Source of the DNA: Narthecium ossifragum
Taxonomy: Eukaryota; Streptophyta; Magnoliopsida; Dioscoreales; Nartheciaceae
Direction: 5' to 3'
NCBI GenBank assembly: GCA_963920575.1
Contig: OY986968.1
Coordinates: 5,945,485 to 6,009,484, forward strand
DNA: 64,000 nucleotides
Shown piece by piece: positions 1-12,370 of this stretch. The position numbers were made by a program, and so were the translations under genes. The first letter of the stretch is position 1. The number at the start of each line of letters is the position of its first letter. The notes below the pieces were generated by a model. It did not search any database, was not told where the DNA came from, and saw only the letters and a list, made by a program, of their open reading frames with translations.

Positions 1-17
1 AGAGGCCGAGAGCCAGG

Positions 18-370
18 TTAATAAAAGTGACTAGTCTTGATTCGTAGCCTTCTAGGCTCGAGTAGTTAGATCCGAGGGGTGCTTCAACACCTAATGCCCC
101 AAAGCCATCTGGCTTGGGAGTCATTGATCTAACACTCGTTAAATGGGCCTAGTAGAAAGCTTAAGGGATCAAGGCATTGCACGGTCACACTAGTATCAAA
201 TAAAAGCTTGTTGGTCAGCTGTGATTCGTGGCCTGCTAGGTTCGGGAAATTAAGCCCGAGGGGTGTCTCAACACCCAGTGCCTTTAGGTCATCTGACCGA
301 GGAGCCACTGGCCTAAATCCTATTACATGGGCCTAGTAGAAAGCCTAAGGGATCATGGCATTGCACGACC
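18..370. repeat. Imperfect direct repeat, two units of about 180 bp
   Basis: Both copies contain tgattcgt, a gaggggtg block, a caacacc block and ggcctagtagaaag, with an offset of about 184 bp. They lie in the 3' non-coding region of the element. Confidence 0.75.
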
Positions 371-852
371 ACTGGTTTTAGTCAGAAAAAGAAAAAAAAG
401 AGAGAAGAAGAAGAGAAAAGAAAAGAAAGAAGAACAAAGATTTTACATTAAATAAAACTTGTCGTTTGTTCAACCGGTGTAAAGCATTGAGGATGTCTAG
501 TTTTGATGGGAACCCTACTTGAATAACTATGAGACCCCGAATACTTGAGTAGCAACCTTCACTACACGGATTGCTTAGATGAGCTTTAATCTTGTTCAAG
601 TGCTTTGAAGTGTTTGAATGATGCTATTGATGAAATTATTCGCTTGCATTTTACTTGTGCTATGGGTTGATGGATGGAGCTATGCATTTGAATCTATGTG
701 TGCATATGAATGAATTTTGATCGTATAAGAACCAAACCTTTATGAGAAGTGACTAATTGTTGATCGGGGGATTGCTCTTTTTGAGTTTCTTATTTCTTCT
801 CTTTCCTTTCAAGTTATTTTTCTTTTGCTTTGCTCGAGCACTAGCAAAGTTC

Positions 853-863
853 AAGTTAGGGGG
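853..863 (+). other. Polypurine tract (plus-strand primer)
   Basis: AAGTTAGGGGG lies 2 bp before the LTR start TGATAAG. Position and composition match the plus-strand priming site of LTR retrotransposons and fix the element orientation as plus. Confidence 0.75.
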
Positions 864-1034
864 TGTGATAAGACGTGAAAAGTGCATAAATCACCCTTTT
901 AACTTGGCCTTGTTAGTCTCCGAGCAAGGTCTTACTGATGGATTTTACCCTATTACAGGTACAAGTGCCCTCAACGAGGATTAAATCAAGTTCCGAGCTT
1001 AAACGATGTCATTCGGGCCAGTTTTTATGAAGAA

Positions 1035-1311
1035 GATCGATCCTTTATTGAAGGAGGATCGATCCTGTGCAGTACATCAAGAAAAAAGCCAATCAGTTCT
1101 GAAGGATCGATCCTTACTATGGAAAAGATCGATCATTTTTGCACATTTCTCCAGTGACAGAACGCAAATTCTAGAGGATCGATCTTCATCGGGGCACAGC
1201 CAGAATTCAAGAAGTAAAAGATCGATCCTTGCCTAGAGGAGGATCGATCCTTCACGGGACCAGCGATCACACGAAGCGGAGGATCGATCCTCCACCCTAT
1301 GAGGATCGATC
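1035..1311. repeat. Paired GATCGATC palindromes in U3 of LTR Y1
   Basis: GATCGATC starts at 1035, 1057, 1105, 1127, 1177, 1220, 1242, 1282 and 1304. Eight of the nine form four pairs, each exactly 22 bp apart, mostly within GGATCGATCC. The two arms of a pair are mutually complementary and could form a stem with a loop of about 12 nt, or a two-site protein target on one DNA face. The function is unknown. Confidence 0.9.
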
Positions 1312-1374
1312 CTTTTGTGCCAGCCGAGCAAAATCAATGGCCCAGATCTAATCCGAGTGGGGGAGGCTTGTTTA

Positions 1375-1384
1375 CTATAAATAG
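1375..1384 (+). promoter_or_regulatory. TATA box of LTR Y1
   Basis: CTATAAATAG lies 63 bp after the last palindrome. The same decamer occurs in LTR copies at 19037-19046 and, reversed, at 49256-49265. Confidence 0.7.
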
Positions 1385-2422
1385 ACCCCTTAGGGGGGAT
1401 TAGAGGGGTCTTCTCTTAGTTCTTTCTCCAGCCCTTCTAGGTTTCTTACCCAATTGAGAGGAGGACTTCTTGGAGGGAATCCATGGGAGGAGAGCTTCAT
1501 CAACCTCCATCTATGGATCCAACCAAGATGAGTAGCTAACTTCCTTTCTCTTGGGATTTCCATGTAGTTGTAGGATTCTTTTATAGTTTTCCTAGGGTTT
1601 TTGATGTGTAATCTTTAATGATGATCTATTATATGGATTTGAGCATTATTTCCTTATCTTTGTACATGGATTTCATATGTTGAATGGATAAATGCCCTTC
1701 TTTGGTTTGAGTTAGGACTTGTGCATGGTAGGTGTTTGTTATTATGCCCCAATGAGTTGGATGTGCTAGAAACACATCCAATTACATTGGGAGAATTAGT
1801 AGCCCTAGATTAGAGGTTAGGGATGCTAGAACCATCCCTATCTCTCTAATCAAAGGATCCATTCTATCTTTCTTTTGCATTGGATTCGAGGTGCTAGAAC
1901 CATCTCGATCCAATGCCCGACTCCATGCAATATCTTTTTCTTACGACGAATCGATCTTAATCGAAGGTTCGTTAGCGACGATAGAAGCTAATCACTCGTT
2001 CGTCGACTTTGTGGATGTGATTATTTCCGGCGGATGATCCTAACCCGACTTCCGTTGAGCGATAAGTGAGACTAATCACCCGCTTGTCGACTTCTTGATT
2101 TCGATCGTCCCGATTGGATTACACACCTTAATTCCTTATGAGGCTACATTAGAACCTACAATGAAATGGAGATCCCAAGACCTCTCTATATTAGTTATAT
2201 TTCTCTTCATTTAGTCAATTGCTTTAATAGACATTAATCCAAAACCCAAATCATTTTAGCTAGTTGTTTTGAGTTATCTATCGAGTATCTTAGTCAATTC
2301 TCATTTCCCTGCGGATCGACCCGGACTCCCGCTAGCTACGTAGTAGTTAGTTCGGATTCGGTATAAATTGTAAATCTTTGACGCCCTAGTCACTTTTAAC
2401 GACGAGTGGTTTGGCCGCGTCA

Positions 2423-5400
2423 GTACGATATCAATGATCTAACATCGAGTAACATAGTGGTCCAAGGCTTTAACCAAGCAGGGCAACACGTGTTAGGATC
2501 CATACGTCTAACACAAAAATTCCTGGACTTGGCCATGAGTGTCATCTTCTATGTTATCGACGCTCGAACTTCTTATAACGCGCTGCTAGGAAGACCTTGG
2601 CTCCATGAGTATAAGGTCGTTCCTTCAACGCTACACTAATGTTTCAAATACCAAACTCCAGAAGGTGATGTTAAAAGGGTGTTTGCAGACACAAAGCCGT
2701 TCACCCCGGGAGAAGCATTCTTCGCAGATGCCAAGTTCTACCTAGAACCGCCGCTGAAGCCAAAGAAGCCAGACCCCACACCTCCGGCAGACATGGGCTT
2801 CACAGAAAGATTCACTACAGAAGTCCAGCAAGGGAAGAAGCCTCCTCAGAAGAAAAAGATGTACCGCTATGTGCCAAGCAGTCAAAGGAGACCCGGAGAC
2901 CCAATATTCACCATTGTGGAAGAAAGGCTTTCTAAGTCCCTTCTTCACGAATTTCCGGTAACACTTCCAAAGATCCTTCCTTCACAAATCAAACCTCCAC
3001 CAACTAAAGGGAAAGGTCAGACGGATCAAGAATTGGGTGACGAAGTTGAAGAGGGAGCGGAATACAAGCAACCCATCAAGTTCGTACAAGTTTCTCCGAT
3101 TGTGTCGTATCCAAATGTCGTGACCACAATCCTCCCCATACCCTTCTATGACCCAAGGACATTACACATGATTTCTCAAATGGGATATGATATAAACTCG
3201 GGTGAAGGCTTATGCGGAGGTCGAGGTAAAAGACAACCCTTCGAGGACCTTCTTACAGAAGCACAAAGAAAAGCCATTCGCTATGGCGAAAACTTAGTAT
3301 TTGACAGAGCAGAACTCGGATACGAGTTCCAAGTATGCGCCACTTCTGCAGAGTTCGTTGATCTCCAAGAAGCACCACCACAGCTTGAAGATGGTGGCCA
3401 AGCAACTGTCGACGACTTAGAAGAAGTAAACCTGGGGGCAGAGAGTGATCCTCGGCCAACTTTTATCAGCTCTCACATGACACCGGACGAGAAGAACAAA
3501 TTTACGCTCTTCCTCTGTAAAAATCACGATATATTTGCTGGGAGCTACAAGGAGATGCCGGGCTTGGATGTTGATATAGCCGTCCATCGTCTTTCCATCA
3601 AAGAAGATGCACAACCCATCCAACAATCTCAGAGACGCTTCAGACCCGAGCTCATCCCAAAGATTATTGCCGAAGTAGACAAACTTATTAAGGCAGACTT
3701 CATACGAGAAGTCTAATACCCGAAGTGGCTCGCAAACATTGTTCCTGTAAAGAAGAAGAATGGGCAACTTAGGCTTTGTATAGACTTCCGAGATCTAAAC
3801 AAAGCTTGTCCAAAAGATGATTTTCGGTTACCCATAACTGAACTCATAGTCGATGCCACTACCGGCCATGAGATTCTGTCCTTTATGGATGGGTATTTGG
3901 GATATAATCAGATAAAGATGGCTTCCGAAGATGAAGAGCTCACTGCTTTTCGCACACCGAAGGGCATTTTCTGCTATACAGTAATGCCTTTCGGGTTAAA
4001 AAATGTCGGGCCCACTTATCAAAGAGCCATGACGGTCATCTTCGACAATCTACTTCATGATATTTTAGAGTGCTACATCGATGACTTGGTGGTGAAAACA
4101 AAACACAGACAAGATCATTTCGAGCATCTGACTAAAGTTTTCGAGAGACTCAGACGCCACAATTTAAAGATGAATCCCATGAAATGTGCGTTCGGAGTTA
4201 AGTCCAGCAAATTCCTTGGGTTTGTGGTTCACAAGCAAGGAATTGAAGTTGATCCTGCCAAAGTTAAAGCGATTCTAGATATGCCTTCGCCTCGGAATCT
4301 TCGCGAACTTAAGGGTCTTCAAGGTCGGCTCGCCTATATACGCAGATTCATCTCCAATCCGTCAGGCCGTTGCCAGCCGTTCTCCCACCTTATGAAGAAA
4401 GGGACACCCTTCAAATGGGATAAAGCTTGCCAAAACGCATTCCAAAGTATAAAAGAATATCTCATCAACCCGCCAGTTCTCGCCTCTCCCGTGAAAGGAA
4501 AGCCCTTGATCCTCTATACGGCGACTTTGCCCGGATCATTAGGAGCTTTACTCACGCAGCATGACGACGAAGGCAAGGAGAGAGCCCTCTACTACGTTAG
4601 TAGAACCTTGGTCGGAGCCGAACACAATTATTCGGAGATGGAGAGGGTGTGTCTGTCTCTGGTATTTGCTACCCAAAAGCTCCGACATTACCTTTTAGAG
4701 CACCCAGTACAGCTTGTCTCCAAAGCCGACCCTCTGCGGTATATTTTAAAAAACTTGGTCCTCTCCGGACGACTCGCAAAGTGGGCCATGTTATTATCAC
4801 AGTTCGACATAACCTATGTCCCACAGAAAGCTGTTCAAGGACAAGCGCTGGCCAACTTCCTCGCCGCGTACCCGGTACCGGACAACTCAGCCATAGAAGA
4901 CGACTTTTCAAATGAAGAAGTTTTTATCGCTGACATTCAACTTCCTTGGGAGATGTATTTCGATGGAGCATGCAGGCACTCCGGATCGGGGGCAGGGATA
5001 ATCTTCGTCACCCCAACACAGGCTCTTATCCCATATTCATTTGTATTGACCGCTGCCTCATCCAACAATATGGCGGAATACGAAGCCCTCGTCATTGGAT
5101 TGGAGATAGCGTTGGAGATGGGAATGGACCCACTCATTGCCTACGGGGACTCCCGATTAATTATAAACCAGCTCCTCGGCACCTATGCGATCAAAAAGGA
5201 GGAGTTAATCCCATATTTTCTTAGAGCAAAACAACTTATTGATTGCTTTAAGGAGCTAAAAATCAAGCATGTTCCACGATCCCAGAACCAAAAGGCGAAT
5301 GCACTAGCCACTCTAGCAGCAGCTATAGTTCTTTCGCCCACAGAAATATTAGAAGTCGGAGTCGAGGAAAGGCGAGTACTCCCTCCTTTACTCGAAGAAA

Positions 5401-6716
5401 CTCCAAGCAAATTTATGCCGGCATTCGTCAACATAATCTCCACGCTGGATACACAGACGAACAACTGGAGATCTCCCTTCATTGACTACCTTATGATAGG
5501 CATACTTCCCACCGATCCCCAGGAGAGGTTGAGGATAAGAAGAAGGGTGACAAAATATACCACCATAAACAACACTTTATACCGGAGGTCCTATGATGGA
5601 CTCCTGCTACGATGCCTCTCCAGTGAAGAAGCAACGTCAGCCCTCCAAGAAGTACACTCAGGTGTATGCGGAGCACATCAATCAGGTCCCAAATTATATC
5701 ACCAGCTGAAACATTTGGCGTACTACTAGCCTTCGATGGTGCGTGACACCATTGAGTATGTTAAAAAGTGCCACGTCTGTCAAATTCACACGGACTTCAT
5801 ACATCAGCCCCTAGAACCGCTTCATCCTACGAGCATCTCATGGCCCTTCGAAGTATGGGGTATGGATATCGTGGGTCCCATTAAACCATCTTCCTCAAAA
5901 GGTCACTCCTACATCCTGCCGGCAACAGACTACTTCTCCAAATGGGCAGAAGCCATTCCCTTAAAAAATACAAGGGGGGAGACAGTAGTATAATTCATCA
6001 AAACACATATTGTTTACTGATTTGGGATCCCTGCGAAACTCATATCGGACAACGGCACACCTTTCAAAAATAGAGACATGGAGAGGTTTTGTGCCAATCA
6101 CAAAATTAAACACCACTTCTCGTCGGCATATAATGCCGCGACTAATGGACAAGCGGAGGCCTTTAACAAAATCCTCTACAAGCTCCTAAAGAAAGTCGTC
6201 CACAACAACAGAAGAGAATGGCACGAGAAGCTTTTGGAGAATCTCTGGGCGTATCGTACCACGATGAAGACTCCAACGGGGGCAACCCCCTATTCGCTCG
6301 TTTTCGGTGGAGAAGCTGTACTTCCTCTCGAAATCCAAATCCCTTCACTCAGAGTCGCTATACATGAGAATCTGACGAAAGACCAAGCAGCAAAATTGAG
6401 GCTTGAAGAGCTTGACAGCTTAGAAGAAAAGCGCGTTGAAGCTCAGCAATACCTGGAAATGTATCAAGCAGGAGTCTCCAGAGCCTTTGACAAAAAGGTG
6501 AAACCCCGTTCGTTCAAAGTTGGGGATCTCGTCCTTGCTGTAGTTCGACCCATGGTCGTCACCAGAAGAACCCAAGGAAAATTTGATCCTAAGTGGGAAG
6601 GACCTTTTATAGTTCAAGAGGTCTACACCAATGGAGCTTACAAGATTATATCCCCGGATGGCGAATATGCTCCGCCACCAGTGAACGACAAATTTCTCAA
6701 AAGATCTTATTCCTAA
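2423..6716 (+). pseudogene. Decayed Ty3 pol polyprotein, Tat lineage (protease end, RT, RNase H, second RNase H, integrase)
   Basis: One reading frame runs through the whole span, with five in-frame stops at 2637, 3714, 5727, 5991 and 6018 and no frameshift seen. In order: end of the aspartic protease (GRPWLHEY, near 2590); reverse transcriptase with YIDDL at 4074; RNase H (about 4500-4870); a second archaeal-type RNase H starting FDGACRHSGSGAG, with Asp at 4962 and Glu at 5076; integrase with an H-H-C-C finger (5655-5780) and a D-D-E triad at 5865, 6048 and 6156. The last two are 36 codons apart, as in D,D35E. The dual RNase H is diagnostic of Tat/Ogre elements. Asn replaces the usual Asp at 4854 and 5298. 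The 5' part (gag and protease core) is cut off by the LTR insertion. It cannot be expressed as one protein. Confidence 0.93.
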
Positions 6717-6719
6717 ATG

Positions 6720-7295
6720 AGTATGCTCCAAGCTTCACGAGCCTAAACTGAAGCAATATTACTCTAAGCCTTGTGAGTATAAACTATAGGCACAACATTT
6801 TCTCGTCCACAATGCTCCAAGCTTCACGAGCCTAAACGGAAGCAATATTACTATAAGCCTTGCGAGAATAAACTATAGGCACAATATTTTCTCATCCACT
6901 TTGCTCCAAGCTTCACGAGTCTAAACCGTAAGCAACAATACTCCAAGCCATACGAGTATAAACTGTTGGCAAAATACAAATTTTAACACACAATGCTTCA
7001 AGCTTCACGAGCCTAAACCGTAAGCAACAATACTCCAAGCCATACGAGTATAAACTATTGGCAAAACACAAATTTTAACACACAATGCTCCAAGCTTCAC
7101 GAACCTAAACTGAAGCAATATTACTCTAAGCCTTGCGAGTATAAACTATAGACACAACATCTTCTCATCCGCTTTGCTCCAAGCTTCACGAGCCTAAACC
7201 GTAAGCAACAATACTCCAAGCCATACGAGTATAAACTGTTGGCAAAACATAAATTTTAACACACAATGCTCCAAGCTTCAAGAGCCTAAACTGAT
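6720..7295. repeat. Tandem array, period about 90 bp, six to seven units
   Basis: The block gctccaagcttcacgag recurs near 6723, 6812, 6902, 6993, 7084, 7175 and 7267, followed each time by a cgagtataaact block. The array starts immediately after the Tat integrase ORF. The 3' untranslated region of Tat-lineage elements is known to hold variable tandem repeats that can seed satellites, so this is probably part of the same element. Confidence 0.9.
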
Positions 7296-9640
7296 AGCAG
7301 AAATAGAATTGCTCTGCATTTTGCAAGTACACATTAAATTATGAGTATGGATTGCACACAGAAAATACTCATACCTCTTCAAAAAATATATTCTCACACC
7401 CCATTAGATCTCGCAAGGATACAAACAAGATTGTGTCTTTGAACTTATATAAGCATACGAACCCTCAAATAGCGAAAATCGAATATTGGCGTATAGGAAC
7501 AGTCTCTAAAAGCTCTGCTCCTATCTATCTTGAGCTCAATAGGAAAGGTGTATATACACACACACCTATCCTTGAACTCATCCGAATTCCTGAATCAATA
7601 AAAAATCCTTTAAGAAGTTTTGAACTATTCATCGTCGCATTGCAACAAATATCAGCTAGGTAGATCATTTGATTTATCTTGCACACATTGGAAAAAACTA
7701 AATGCTGCTATCAAACGAGTACCATAAAATATTCAGGGAAAGAAATTTCATAAATCAATCACATGGATTCCAAAAAAAAAAGGAAAATCAATCACGAAGA
7801 GCTAAACACACTAAGAAGTTCAAGATCTCCACGGGCGCAGAGACTCGTAGGTCCTAACAAGCTCAGCACGAACTCCATGTGCTTTACACGTCCCTTGGAG
7901 AGCCTCCAACGAAGTCAACATCTTCTTCAATGTAGGTTCCTCCCTGTCTATACCATCGCGCTCGTCACCACCCAACCCCACCACCGGTCACGACGTCACC
8001 CAAGCCCATGACCGGCCACGACGTCGCCCAAGCCTCAGCCGTTCCTTGTGACCGTCGCCTGAGAAGCCCCTGGAGAAGAATGAACACCAGAGCTTTGAAG
8101 CAAACAAGGCAGAGCAAAGAGGAAAGGGACGAATGCGGAAGGAAGAAAAAAAAAGAAACACGACAACACAGCAAAAACAAAAAAAAAAGAAGCTGGAACC
8201 ATACAATGGAGAAGAAGAAGAAGAATAAAAGGAAAAGAGATACCTCGAAGGAGGAACCAAAATCCTCGCCGGTCTCCCTCGGTGACTTCGTTCTTCTTCA
8301 CCGACAAAACTCTTGTGGAGGAATGCAAATGAATGCCGGCTAAAGCAAAGGGATCTTCAAGGACTTCTCGTCGCCACCACAAACCCGTGACTGCCCTGAT
8401 CCCCACAACGTCGCCCAACGCTTCGGCCTCCCTTGTGACTGCAGTTTCCCTCCTTGCCGCTCAAGAAGCTCCTAGAGAAGCAAAACGGTCAACTAAGAGG
8501 CAAACAAAGAAAATAGGAAAGGATGAACGTGGAAGAAATAGAGGAATGGGTTCCAAAGCATTGGCTGGCAAACTGTGGCAACTTCATGGGTTTTTAGCAT
8601 GCTCTGTTCCGGTTTCATGCCGCATCAACCCCAGTTTCACACAACAACCTCGGAAAGTTCCCCATGGGTTCGCCGGTATACCCTTCAGATGTGAACACCA
8701 AGTTCACCGGAAATAATTGCAAGATATAACCAAATTACTGGCTTGCTTTGAAGATATCAAGCTTACCAAATACCTCCAATGACATTCTCCAGAAAACATA
8801 ACAAGAGAAAAGAAAGGTATGCGGAAATAAAGAGGATGTGACCAAGAGAGAAAATAGAGCATGCAGATGCGGGAAAAAAAAAACCTGGGCATGCGATCCA
8901 ATCAAAAATAAAACGCATCAAAGCTTGGCAATAAAAAAGCGGAGGCTGTCGACCATCATAATATGAAAGCTAGCAGGCAAAAGAAAAAATAAAGACCTGG
9001 ATGGAAGAAAGCTCCAAATCCTCTTTGTCCACCTCCTGAACGTTGGATTTTTTGTGAGAGAGAAGAAAACTCTCGTTATTGAGAAAGCCTCCAAAAGAGT
9101 CACCCGAGCAGAGTGGCCTGGATATATATATGAGGGCAGCATGAAAGATAAGATCGAACTCCTACGCGATCTCGCCAAACTACCGATATTGAGAGTTATC
9201 GAGCAGTTTAAAAAAAATAAAAAATAAAAAATAAAAAAGAGAAGGGGAAAAGTGAAACTGGTTTTGGAAGAGTTCAAAATAAATTAGAACTCTTCCCAAA
9301 CTGAATCTGAGCCGGATTGCACCAAAAATAATCCAACAGAAGCTGGGGTTCTGGTCATCCGAACACCAAATAATCCTGATCCTACCTTGATATTTTTAGC
9401 CAGGTCCAAACTTGAATCAAACACTTTGTCCAAAAATCATGAAACAAAAAGATGTGACAACAGCTTCAGTCACATACTGATCCACAATATAAAGACAACC
9501 CAAGCTCGTGCACATAAATAGCATAGGCAAGTAAACCAATTTTTCTGATGCCCAACCAATATACACATCGAGGTAAAGCATCATTCAAATTATTCAAGAA
9601 ATCTTACAGGAAATCAAATCGCTATACCAACACAAAATTT
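7296..9640. other. Unclassified repetitive DNA after the Tat element; no gene
   Basis: The stretch may hold the Tat element's 3' LTR, but I could not fix its ends. A partial duplication is visible: the acgtcgccca-containing segment around 7990-8190 and a diverged copy around 8380-8540, each followed by adenine- and purine-rich DNA. The reverse-strand ORFs here are phenylalanine/leucine/serine-rich readings of that purine-rich strand and do not look like proteins. Confidence 0.5.
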
Positions 9641-11057
9641 TCAAACCCTGCGTGTTCAAATCACATCGATTTTAGGTAAGGCTAAGTCGATAATATTTGC
9701 GGAATACCCCCGGCTGAATCCGTATACACCAAATCCAAACTGGCTCATACACAGTCGAGTCCATCCAAATTCCCTACATATTCCCGGTTTTAACGGCATC
9801 CTATACAAGTCGAAGGAATAAGGGTATTTTAGTTATCCACCCAAGGGTATTTTGGGAATTTCGACCAAAATACATGTCTAAATTTCCCACTACACTCCAA
9901 AATAGCCCTTACATAGCTTTGATGGCATCCTAAATAAGCTGTGTAAATATAGGGGTGTTTTGGTAATTTTTCACAACATCAGGGGCATTACAAAAAATTC
10001 CCTGAAACAAATAAAGAAAAAATCCGAAAATTCAAAATAAACCCAAATAAATACCCAAACTCAAATTCGCCTAAGTCCCAGCTAGGGTGATGCGCGAGCC
10101 ATGCGCGCGCACATGACTTGCATACATCAAGTCTAAAATATGCGCGTCACATAATGCGCGCGCAGGTGTCCATGACACGTGCAACATAGACGCGTCGTCA
10201 TACATCATGTCCAAATTAAAATATGCCCAAATCTCGGCAAAAATATACGTGCGCTACATAATGCGCGCACGTGTCCATGACACACACAAAAGTCATGCTG
10301 CCATGCGTCGCGCCTAATTACCAAACCGAAAAGGGTATTTTGGTCATTTAACCTCAACGTGGATTTTGGTCATTTCACATCTTCATGGGTGTGAAAATCT
10401 AAAATAGAGGTATTTTCTCTACCCTGGGGGTATTTCGGTCCAAAATACATATGACCGATAAAAAGGGTATTTCGGTAATTTACAACCGGCTTGCCCGGGA
10501 TATTTCAGTAAATTCTCCAAATATTACATGAAATTCAAAATTCGAACAAGAAATTCAAAATTTGAACAAATGTCCGACAGCCGGATAATTATTCAAATTC
10601 AAGATGAATAATTGAAAATTGAATAAATATTCAAAATTCAAACAAGTTCACACATGAACTTGAAATTTAAATGGGACATTCAAATTTAAACAAAACCATT
10701 CAAATCTTCAAATTTAAATGGACATTTGAAATTGAAATGCCAAATCCCAACTCCCTGATCTAAATGGTTAGAAAATCCTAACCTTCCCGTATCTCAACAA
10801 TTGCCAAATCCCAACATCCAAACCTCCCAACAATCTGGCTAGAAATCATATCTCAATAGCTAGGATCCCTTGATACGTTCGCATCTCACCAAATTCCCAG
10901 CTAACACCCCGATTCCTATAAGAAGAGGAGAAAGGAACGAAAAAAGGCTGGTTCGAAGATTAGACAAAGAAAGAAAGAGAGAGAGAGAGAGGGACGCTCG
11001 AGAGGAGGAACCCATCGCCGGCATCCACTGATCCAGCCCAAGGAGTTGGTCGTCGTC
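9641..11057. other. AT-rich repeat DNA, LTR-like; no gene
   Basis: The motif agggtattttggt (with variants) recurs near 9830, 9845, 10325, 10445 and 10465. A block caggggcattaca at 9980-9992 could be a reversed LTR end, but I could not find a partner. It ends in GA-repeat DNA into which solo LTR X copy A inserted at 11058. Confidence 0.4.
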
Positions 11058-12049
11058 TGTCGCGCCCCGGCCCAGGAAACCCATCCCGGACCGGGACACG
11101 AGGGGGGGGAAACCTACATCTACTGACAACCAACCGCGGAGACAGAATACAATAGAATAAAGGGCGGAAGAAAAGATAACATTAACTAAAATAAAACATT
11201 AAAGTACATCAAAGTTATACAAAGTTACAACATTTACAATTAACAAAAAGAAATTATATCTTCAGGGGTCTCCGCGAAAGCACGGACAAAGCCGTCCTGG
11301 CCCTCAAACATGATCGGCTGGCGACGCGCTGCCGCAGGACGAACACCGGGGCCCACAGGAGAAGTACTGGTACCTGCACCTGCAACAATATGGTCCAGGT
11401 AGGAATGAGCCAAAGCTCAGCAGGGTTCTACTCTACGACACTAGCAAGGAAAGGCGACACCAACCGTACTAACTCTGTGCCAAGTACCGAGGCTTGCCAA
11501 GGACCCCATAAATCCCGTCAATAACTAAAAGGGCACCTGTCCAAAGTACGTCCTCCGATGGCCACAGTTCAGGGGTGGGCTTCCTTCGATAGTTCCTGAC
11601 ACTGGGTGGACAATGGCGCTACCCGTAGGACACCCTTCTCCAAGCGGGACCTCCATACTTGGTGGAACAACCGAGGTTACGACAACCATCTCCCAGCACT
11701 CAAAGCACAGAGTCAACACACCCCTAAACTCCAGATCAAAGACTAAGTCCAAACCAGGAACTCACCCGTCCCATCGTTACCCCCTCAAGGTACCTACCCA
11801 AGCAGACCTCTCCCATCCCAACAGGGAGAACCTCAGCCCATGCAGGACACCCGTCCCCATGCTGAAATGCCAAGCAGGATAACCTATAACGGGTAACGCT
11901 AACCACGACGTAGCATTTGATACTGGAGTACTAGGGACAACCCCAACTCATGATTAGCCTATCATGCCTATAATGCGCAGGAAAGCAAGGCAAATAATAA
12001 AGAAAGCAGTAAAGCAGACAACAAACAAGATAAATAAACAAGCATCAAG

Positions 12050-12220
12050 CAGGGGCACACCTTCGGCCCATTTATTCTAAACACTCCCGAGGGTCATGAC
12101 TCCCTCGGTTCACCACAAAGCAGTAAAGGCGTACAGATAAGCAGAAAGGGCATACATTCAGCCCATTTATTCTACACAATCTCGGGAGCCACCACCCTCC
12201 CGGTTCAACCACAAAGTTGG
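12050..12220. repeat. Short tandem duplication inside LTR X copy A
   Basis: Two related segments of about 100 bp each hold gggcacacc/gggcatac, tcggcccattt or tcagcccattt, and a ggttcaccac/ggttcaaccac block. Copy Q (60002 onward) contains the same block. Confidence 0.6.
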
Positions 12221-12370
12221 AAACATTCAACAGTTACTAACTTTACTATTAAACGTATCAGGAAGCCGGACACAAAACCAACATAGCCCCGCGGGCAAAA
12301 CCGCTAAAATCACATGTAAACGGAGCCCCGCGGGGAAAACCGCCTCAAATGGGCATTCTGGCACAGATCG

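Larger units (their letters stand above)
1..865 (+). mobile_element. 3' internal region of an Athila-like Ty3 LTR retrotransposon (partial)
   Basis: This is non-coding DNA leading into a polypurine tract and an LTR, so I read it as the 3' untranslated end of an LTR element whose body lies left of the window. Two imperfect direct copies of about 180 bp are visible (about 18-190 and 197-370). They share a cgaggggtg-caacacc block and a ggcctagtagaaag block. A purine-rich stretch follows at 380-435. No protein domain is recognisable; short ORFs here look incidental. The Athila-like label rests on overall organisation and on the LTR type, not on a coding domain. Confidence 0.6.
866..2422 (+). mobile_element. 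3' LTR of the Athila-like element (family Y, copy 1)
   Basis: The LTR of 1557 bp begins TGATAAGACGTG after the polypurine tract and ends GGCCGCGTCA. It aligns at both ends with the reverse-oriented LTR at 48201-49856. U3 holds nine GATCGATC palindromes (1035-1311), then CTATAAATAG (1375-1384). Near the 3' end is the CCCTGCGGATCGACC block shared by the other Y LTRs. Directly after it the Tat-lineage protease reading frame begins, so this element inserted into that older element. The expected TSD would be GTACG on the right; the left partner lies outside the window. Confidence 0.8.

Noticed and set aside
1035..1311. GATC-rich clusters as bacterial Dam/SeqA-type sites
   Set aside because: The context is a plant LTR with a TATA box; no bacterial feature is present.
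3417..3767. Minus-strand ORF in the pol region
   Set aside because: Antisense shadow of the reverse transcriptase frame.
8035..8418. 127-codon minus-strand hydrophobic ORF
   Set aside because: Reads the complement of purine-rich DNA; no homology or gene context.
9980..9992. Reversed LTR end (caggggcattaca)
   Set aside because: No partner terminus or TSD found within the window.
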